A DNA stretch of 64,000 nt, taken from contig CM025851.1 in NCBI GenBank assembly GCA_003952965.2, positions 14,992,099 to 15,056,098 on the forward strand. The letters run 5' to 3'. The stretch is from Morella rubra (taxonomy: Eukaryota; Streptophyta; Magnoliopsida; Fagales; Myricaceae). The position numbers and the translations under genes were made by a program. The notes beneath the pieces were generated by a model that worked only from the letters and a program-made list of their open reading frames with translations, made no database searches and was not told the DNA's origin. Each line of letters starts with the position of its first letter. The stretch's first letter is position 1. Of this stretch, positions 58,437 through 64,000 are shown piece by piece.

Positions 58437-58741
58437 ACATTATTTTTTTTTTTTTACTATAATATTCATTCAAATATTTTATTTTTTTACTTTTTCTTCA
58501 ATTCTCATAAAATATTTTTACTTTTTCACTGACTCTTATATTTTAAAATCTTAACCATTTCTAAAATTTGACACTCAAACACCACTCACCGATAACATCA
58601 CTATTAAAATCGACTATTACATCATTATTGTGAAAGTATAAATAAACAAACAACTTTCAGAGATAACATGCATGCAATTGTGGATGATATACTGTTAGGG
58701 ATAATAATTGGCACTAACAGCTCTTTTGTCTCGAATAACAT
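58437..58741 (-). repeat. Inverted portion of the composite segment
   Basis: Read on the minus strand this stretch (ATGTTATTCGAGACAAAAGA, CCCTAACAGTATATCATCCA, ACAACTTT-rich part, then GAGTGGTGTTTGAGTG) corresponds to 24324-24600 read forward. In copies A and C it is in the other orientation, so copy D carries a local inversion ending at its right edge. Confidence 0.6.
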
Positions 58742-59038
58742 TGAGTAGACAGCTTGCTATGTTAATGATAGAACAATGGAAGGTTTTGTTCATGCATGCT
58801 TGGAACACCATCTTGAGGTAAGGCAAGGCCTAGCTGGGAAAGCACTCCAATCAAATCATCCCTTCCTTTCCCCCGATGTGAAGACTTATGACATAAGTGC
58901 GTCCATCATGCGCGCAAATTTGGGTTGAATCAGCAGTCTCAATTAGGCTAAGGAGCACGTACAATGGTCACGATGATTATATATTAGAATTTTTTTTTCC
59001 CTCTCAATATGAAGGGGATAGCTTGGAAAAGCAACTGT

Positions 59039-59520
59039 CACTACAAAAAAATTGATCTTTAGCGACGGCAGTTAAAATCGCGCTAAAGACACCCTTTAAC
59101 GCCGTTTATGGATAAACACCATTACAAACTACCTACAACAGCGGTTAGCGACTGTCGCTACAGAAAAAATGCTACTAACAATCTGATTTCTAGCGGTGGT
59201 TGCTGACCACCGCTATAGACACCCTTTAGCGGTGTTTGTAAAAACACCGCTAAGGATATAATTTCTAGAGGCGGTTTTGTTAGCAGCAGTCTATAGACAC
59301 CTTTTAGCAGCTAAAGGTCTAATTTTTAGCAGCGTTTGTGCCAAAATGCTGCTATAATTTTGGTATCTACAGCAGTAGTCATAGTAACTGCCACTATAGG
59401 TCTATTTTTTAGCAGCGTTTGTGGACACAAATGCTGCTAAAGGTGGGTACCTACAACGGCGGTCACAGTGACTGCCACTAAATCACCCACCTTGACACAA
59501 ACGCTGCTAATTTATTTATT
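59039..59520 (+). mobile_element. CACTA (En/Spm) element left end with subterminal repeats
   Basis: CACTACAAAAAAATTGATC is a canonical CACTA terminus. It is followed by more than ten short, mutually inverted motifs built on TTTAGCGGTG / CACCGCTA and TTTAGCAGCGTTTGTG / ACAAACGCTGCTAA (59058-59515), the usual subterminal transposase-binding repeats. I find no matching right end (TTTTTTTGTAGTG) in the window, so the element is either truncated or longer than what is left here. No transposase motif is seen. Confidence 0.7.
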
Positions 59521-60518
59521 AATTATAAATTATTTAATGTTAGTAATTATTTTGTATATTATTATATTCCTTTTCATATTTAATTTTATTTTTTCATGTA
59601 TTTGAAATTTTTTATTTTAAAGGACCTATTTAATAAATATGGAATTAGAGGGAGTGTTATGAAAATTGAAGTTGTTATATGATATATTTTAAATTATACC
59701 CTATGGTTGTTATGGTAATTACATATTTATTGACTAAATCTAAGTAGTTTAGAAAACATCTATTATCATACTTATAATGAGCATATATATTTTGAATAAT
59801 TAGTAATATAATACTATTTCAATTAGGACATATTATTTAATTTCAAACAACAAGATATTGTGAAATTAGCATATGCAATTAAAGTACATAACTTAATATA
59901 TGATCTTAGAGGCTATGATTTAGTCATTAGGTATATAGATACATATATATAAAGTACTTAGGTTAATTAGCACATATCATGTATATGATAAACATATAAC
60001 AAATCATACAATGTCATATAGAAAACATTAAACTTTTAAATTATAAGTATTATATATTGTTACTACCAACTTATTTTAATTAAGATTATTATACTAGTTA
60101 TGAAAAATAGTGTAAAATAATATGCTATGTATTAATACTAAGTATAAAGATTTTTAAATACTATTATAAATTACAACTGATTTTAATTTACTAAAAACAT
60201 GTATATAGCTTATTATAAAAAAACTGAAAACAGTTAGTTTAGAGTGTAATAACGAAATCAATTTTATATTATGATATAATATTGATTCACAGATATAACA
60301 GCTATAACAATTAGACGAAGAAAAAATAAAAGAAAATTGAGAGGGAAATTTTCATTTAGCGCCAAAGTTTTCCCTCCCTGCTACTGGATCAAAACCCCTA
60401 TTTTGTTAAATTCTCAATGTCAATCGTCAAACACGAAACCATCGTTTTTGTGGCCGCCGTCAAGCTCTGACTGTGGTTTCCCTTCTCTTTAGGGGAGTCA
60501 CCCCATTTTTCTAGTGAG
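59521..60518. other. AT-rich stretch, possibly interior of the CACTA element
   Basis: Low-complexity AT sequence to about 60320, then CATTTAGCGCCAAAGTTTTCC and more balanced sequence leading into the LINE-like frame. No gene is supported. The splice-like CCCTTCTCTTTAG at about 60480-60492 is not connected to any exon. Confidence 0.35.
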
Positions 60519-60749
60519 ATGCACCCAGGTTCCAGTGCAGATCCGCATCTGGCAGATGGGAGAGAGGGGAGATTTGTTGTTTTGGACTCGGCTGATGAGT
60601 TGTGTGTAGATCTGGTGTTAGCTGCAGGAGTGGGAGCGACGATTTCGAGTGGGTTTGTTGACAGCCAAATGGGTTCGAATATAGGAGGAGATTTGTACTA
60701 GTTGGTGGCTGAAACGCCACAATCCCAAATGGGGAAGAAGGGGGTTGTG

Positions 60750-62221
60750 CAGTGGCGGATCCAGGGGGGCGGCCGCCACCCATTGCACCGCCCAAAAAAA
60801 AAATTACACGTATTTTTTTTTGTTTCATAAGTTGGCCTGGGCCCGATCCCCATAGGCCCCGGCCAACCCAGTGGTTCTGCAGAGATCATCGTTTGCTTCT
60901 AATATGAGTTCTGCATTTACATGCCCTGTTTCTTCTTCTGCAGTAGAGCCACCAACGCCAACCATTGTGCCGACATTCTCAGGGGGTGGTCTGCAGCAGC
61001 CTAAAGAGGGCCATGCACTTCCTTTATATAGTTTTGGCTCAAAAGGGTCTGCTCCTGCCCTTGTTTTTTCCCTTCCTTCTACATGCATTGCTAACATTCA
61101 CGAAGAGGCTTTGGATATTAAGTTCAGCTTTGGATCAGACGAGAATAAGAGGCTATCTTTTAGTGCCTTTGAGAAAGATGTTGTCAGCTATTAACCAAAC
61201 AATGATATGGTAGGATACCCACCCCCCATTGTGTTCATTTAATTTCTGGGGGGATTTATGTTTGTTGTTGCTTGTGTTAATTTTTCTCGAAGATTGCAAT
61301 CTATTCATTGTCAATGGGAGTGAGTGGAAAAGCTGTTTGAAGCAGAAAATAGTAAATTTCATCCATGAATATTCTGTCCATTGGTTCCCATGAGACCAAC
61401 CACATTTCTGGTGGGGTTTACAGGTTTAAGCTGCATTATTATAAGCTTGTAATGTATAACTTGGATCAGTCAGTCCCAAATCCAGGTAGAATATGTACAA
61501 TACTTCTGAGATTTTGATTAGGAAGCTCTAATTTTTTCTGGAATTTATAATTAGCAGGAGCAGTACCTTTGTAGTTTTGCAAGAAAACTGTACCCTTGAA
61601 AATGAAAGCAGAGGCTAATTGAATGTGGAATGTACTCTACCCGACTCTCTTCATCCCTCTCATGGAGCCCATTTAGGGTCTCAAAAGAATATCAACGTTC
61701 CGGAACAGGAGGCAGCTGATAAAAGAATTTAGCAAGGCAGGCTGAATTTTGCAAGTTTTACAAGACAATCAAAATCAAATAAAAGGGACCTAAAAAAAAC
61801 ACCATAAAAAAAGGGGAAACAAAGAGTAAGAAGAAAGAATTGCATTATTTTACAGTGACAATATTTTGTATTCTTGTTATATATCTATATTAGCGTAGAT
61901 TGAATATAATGTATAACACATTTTTAAGTTTACTAACAAAGGGTAAGCTGGTACGTCCCCTCCCTCTTTCTCTCGACCCTCTCTTTCTCTCCCTCTCTCT
62001 CTCTTCTCACACTAACACCGTCACACGTTCAAGGTTCAGCCTTCAGCCGTTGCCCACCGCCGTCCGCCGTTGCACCGCACCAGGCCACCAGCCACTAGTT
62101 TCTCCCGCGCCAGCTGAGCCACGACCACCAGCTACTGAACGTGTTGCTCGTGTTCCAGCTCCATGCCTCCACGCCTTTACAATTTGAACCCCCTTAGATT
62201 TTCATCCTGGCTCCGCCACTG
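60750..62221. mobile_element. Non-autonomous hAT inserted in the LINE, perfect TSD
   Basis: The ends are CAGTGGCGGATCCAGG and, reversed, CAGTGGCGGAGCCAGG, with one mismatch. GGGTTGTG flanks both sides exactly (60742-60749 and 62222-62229). The 1472-bp element has no transposase. Its left third carries an open stretch with ordinary codon use that looks like captured host coding sequence. The close inverted ends suggest a fairly recent insertion. Confidence 0.85.
60871..61194 (+). pseudogene. Captured gene fragment inside the hAT (FG-nucleoporin-like?)
   Basis: An open frame of about 107 codons lies inside the hAT and is not transposase. It is rich in S, P, F and G with SFG-type pairs (LYSFGSKGSAPALVFSLPS, IKFSFGSDENKRLSF). 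This composition resembles disordered FG-repeat nucleoporins of the plant NUP1/NUP136 kind, whose FG tracts line the nuclear pore channel. The match is by resemblance only; no folded domain is present. It ends at TAA 61192 in sequence that does not look coding. It could be another low-complexity host protein. Confidence 0.35.
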
Positions 62222-62659
62222 GGGTTGTGGGCACTGGTCTTTCTATGGAGGAGGAGCCACATGGTGCGGCTGTTCTTTCTTCACGAGGCAGAGAATGGAC
62301 TGAGATGGCTGAGGAGAATCGATGTTTGTTGGCTGAATTGGCAAAGTTGAAGGAGCAGGGGAGTCATATGGGCAGAGGCAGGTCGACGCTAAGGAGCAGA
62401 TTGAATAGAAGCAAGTCCAAACCATCTTGGAGGATCCGAGACCAGAACGAACAGGGAAAGCAGAAAGCTCTGATTAATGGGCGTCGGTCTCCTGGTGTAG
62501 ACGAAGCTGTTGTCCACAAGCAGTTGGAGGGCAAGAAATCCTACGCTGCGATTGCATCTGGTTCAAGTAACAGAGGACCTACTCCAAAAACCTCTTTGAT
62601 GAAGTTGAACTTCGTGCAACCTGAAATTGTGGATGGTGATGGGATTTTTAAGGCTCCGC

Positions 62660-63060
62660 AACGAGTGCCAACCAAAACATGCTGGTGGCTTAGGAGTTCC
62701 GGATATTAAGTTGTGGAACCAAGATTGTACTTTAAAACACCTCTGGCATATTTTACATGATGATAACAGCTCAGTTTGGGTGGATTGGGTTAGGAAGAAT
62801 TTGTTAAGGGGGCGTCGCTCCAGGAAGTTAACGTTGTTTCGGATGCAACTTGGAATTGGCGACAATTAATGCATTTGCGTGATATTGCTCAACCAAGAAT
62901 CAGATCAGTTGTGGGGAATGGTGAATGCACTTCTATTTGGTTTGACAATTGGCACCCGGTGGGCCCACTTTATAGAAGAACCACTATGGAGTTGATTAGG
63001 AATTCAGAACTTGGACCTTTGGCCATGGTGAAGGAGATTGTATCAGGCACAACTTGGAGA
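62660..63060 (+). pseudogene. LINE ORF2 C-terminal fragment (zf-RVT region)
   Basis: In two overlapping frames the sequence reads HAGGLGVPDIKLWNQDCTLK, HLWHIL, VWVDWVRKNLL, then RDIAQPRIRSVVGNGECTSI and WFDNWHPVGPL. The motifs GGLGV..I..WN, (V/I)GNG..TS.WFDNW and HP.GPL are the hallmark of the region after the reverse transcriptase in plant LINEs (zf-RVT). A frame change at about 62860 breaks it, and homology fades after GTTWRF near 63060. Confidence 0.75.
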
Positions 63061-63288
63061 TTTCATATTTTGCCTGTTCTCTTCTTTTGGGGTTTTTTCT
63101 TTTCTCTGTGTTATTGATTTGTTTGTTTTCCCATTTACTTTGAATTAGATTTCATATTATGCTTAGTCGTAGCTTCTTTAAATTCGATTGTGGGAAAATT
63201 TTCCTACGTAAGCGTGAAGTGAAAAATCAATACAAATGGCATGGATATATGTGCTGTGGGTTTTATATTCACTGGGCAATTTTGCAGA

Positions 63289-63500
63289 ATGTAGATTTTG
63301 ATGACGATGAAGATGATTTTATGATGTTGATGATGGCGGTGAAGGTATGCACCTTTTATTGATTAAACATCTTATGCTTGTGAGTTTTCTGTTGGAGTGA
63401 CCCATTTTTTGACATGTAAAAACAGTACTAATGATTTTCTAATATTGCAGATGAAGGCACTTTTTAATTGCTTTGTGAAGGATGTCCTTCCAACACCTTG
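63289..63500 (+). other. Two exon-like pieces of unknown origin
   Basis: A stretch after TTTTGCAG at 63285 encodes a very acidic run (DFDDDEDDFMMLMMAVK) and ends at a donor-like AAGGTATGC near 63345. A second stretch after AATATTGCAG (63450) encodes MKALFNCFVKDVLPTP and a TGA. The phases agree. I cannot name the protein; it may be a fragment of a transposon-related or host gene. Confidence 0.25.
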
Positions 63501-63733
63501 AGGCAAGTTTTGTGTATATATGGAAGTACTCCTTTTCTTATTGGAGCGGCTGTTAGAGGATGTGGGTGGATTTTTTTTTTCACCTGAATTCACATGACAA
63601 TTTGGTTGGGTTTTAGAATTAATGGTTGATGTAGTGTAAACTATAAACTGATAGCTATAGCTTCCATATGATTTTCACAGTAGAGTTCTTTTACAATAGT
63701 CCCAATTGTTAAGTCTAAATATGTCTCCTTCAG

Positions 63734-63900
63734 ATTATGATAGGATCATTAAGAACCTTGAAAGAAGGGAGGCTAGAATTTCACGCAAAGATGAGATCAT
63801 GAAAGCTATTGGGAAGAAGTTGGACAAGTACAAGAATCCATGGCTGGAGCTCACGATACAATATGGTCAGAACAAGTGGAAATTGTACAACGAAGAATGC
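63734..63900 (+). pseudogene. ISWI chromatin-remodeller SLIDE-domain exon fragment
   Basis: After an acceptor (CTCCTTCAG at 63725-63733) the frame reads DYDRIIKNLERREARISRKD, then EIMKAIGKKLDKYKNPWLEL, TIQYGQNKWKLYNEEC. I recognise this as the SANT-SLIDE region of plant ISWI ATPases (CHR11/CHR17 type), which bind linker DNA and space nucleosomes. The family residue after GQNK is usually G; here it is W. Homology stops after NEEC, where a non-homologous LLCCI and TGA follow. The preserved acceptor points to a genomic copy. It is probably a captured or broken fragment, though a real gene continuing beyond the window is not excluded. Confidence 0.7.
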
Positions 63901-64000
63901 TTATTGTGTTGTATTTGAATATTTTAGTAGGTCCTTGCTTATTATTATTTTATATTAGAAACTTGTTACTTTTTAGATTACTTGTAGAGATTCTTGTGTT

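Larger units (their letters stand above)
60519..62690 (+). pseudogene. LINE ORF1-like reading frame, interrupted
   Basis: The frame starts MHPGSSADPHLADGREG at 60519, meets TAG at 60699-60701, runs in the same frame to the hAT border (GKKGVV), and resumes in the same frame after it (GTGLSMEEEPHG). The second part has a coiled-coil-like stretch (EMAEENRCLLAELAKLKEQG), a basic region (GRGRSTLRSRLNRSKSK) and SYAAIASGSSNRG, which resembles the N-terminal part of plant LINE ORF1 before its RNA-binding domain. It then breaks at a deletion junction near 62660. Confidence 0.5.
60519..63060 (+). mobile_element. Internally deleted LINE split by a hAT
   Basis: The left part (60519-60749) and right part (62222-63060) are contiguous once the hAT at 60750-62221 and one target copy are removed. 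The start is an ORF1-like protein. The end, from about 62660, is the C-terminal part of ORF2. The endonuclease and reverse transcriptase core between them are missing, so this is a deleted LINE of the L1-like plant type. No poly(A) tail is visible after 63060. Confidence 0.65.

Noticed and set aside
1-64000. CRISPR arrays, tRNA or rRNA genes, bacterial-type operons
   Set aside because: None seen on either strand. The repeats are long transposon-type repeats, and the sequence is of plant nuclear type.

Overview
This window looks like nuclear DNA from a eudicot plant, in a gene-poor, transposon-rich stretch (pericentromeric or heterochromatic in character). It is AT-rich, the reading frames are short and mostly broken, and the recognisable protein families are those of plant Ty1/copia, hAT, LINE and CACTA elements. 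I see no rRNA, tRNA or CRISPR. Only one gene looks intact: a small four-helix membrane protein at 8487-8972 with a well placed TATA box. A possible tail-anchored coiled-coil protein (500-823, minus) is weaker.

Layout. 1-9.6 kb: weak host-like sequence, one probable solo LTR with a triplicated GGTCGACCGGT motif, one large MITE-like element, and the membrane-protein gene. 9.6-19.4 kb: a non-autonomous hAT with a perfect 8-bp target duplication (TSD), then a dead copia element duplicated in tandem as LTR-internal-LTR-internal-LTR between TCCAG target repeats. 19.4-58.7 kb: a composite segment of several kb repeated in direct, diverged and differently gutted copies (main copies start near 19.4, 31.2 and 45.1 kb; a fragment lies at 25.5 kb). 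These copies are landing pads for later insertions and act as empty-site controls for one another. The insertions include a reversed solo LTR (23.5 kb), a gag-only LTR element (32.3-34.6 kb), a gutted copia (35.1-37.0 kb), a solo LTR carrying a nested MITE (37.4-38.4 kb), a large Gypsy-like LTR (45.9-48.8 kb), a nearly complete 3.7-kb hAT with its transposase (48.8-52.5 kb), and several non-autonomous hATs. Two inverted copies of a different BED-finger hAT transposase lie at 28.2-31.2 kb (plus) and 41.5-45.1 kb (minus). 59.0-64.0 kb: one CACTA end with subterminal repeats, an internally deleted LINE split by a 1.47-kb hAT, and a host-gene exon.

How the parts fit together. No operon-like system or undescribed multi-gene machine is visible. 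The informative biology is nested transposition and gene-fragment capture. A chorismate mutase 3' exon sits inside a hAT-like insertion (55.9-56.2 kb), an FG-nucleoporin-like fragment lies inside the 60.75-62.22 kb hAT, and an ISWI-type SLIDE exon fragment lies near the right edge. Many inactivating stops are, or are inferred to be, C-to-T changes (CAG/CAA to TAG/TAA, CGA to TGA), as expected if methylated cytosines in silenced repeats have decayed. Excising the 60.75-kb hAT plus one target copy in silico rejoins the LINE reading frame, and several insertion sites match uninterrupted paralogous sites elsewhere in the window. Identifications rest on motif recognition by eye, not on database searches.
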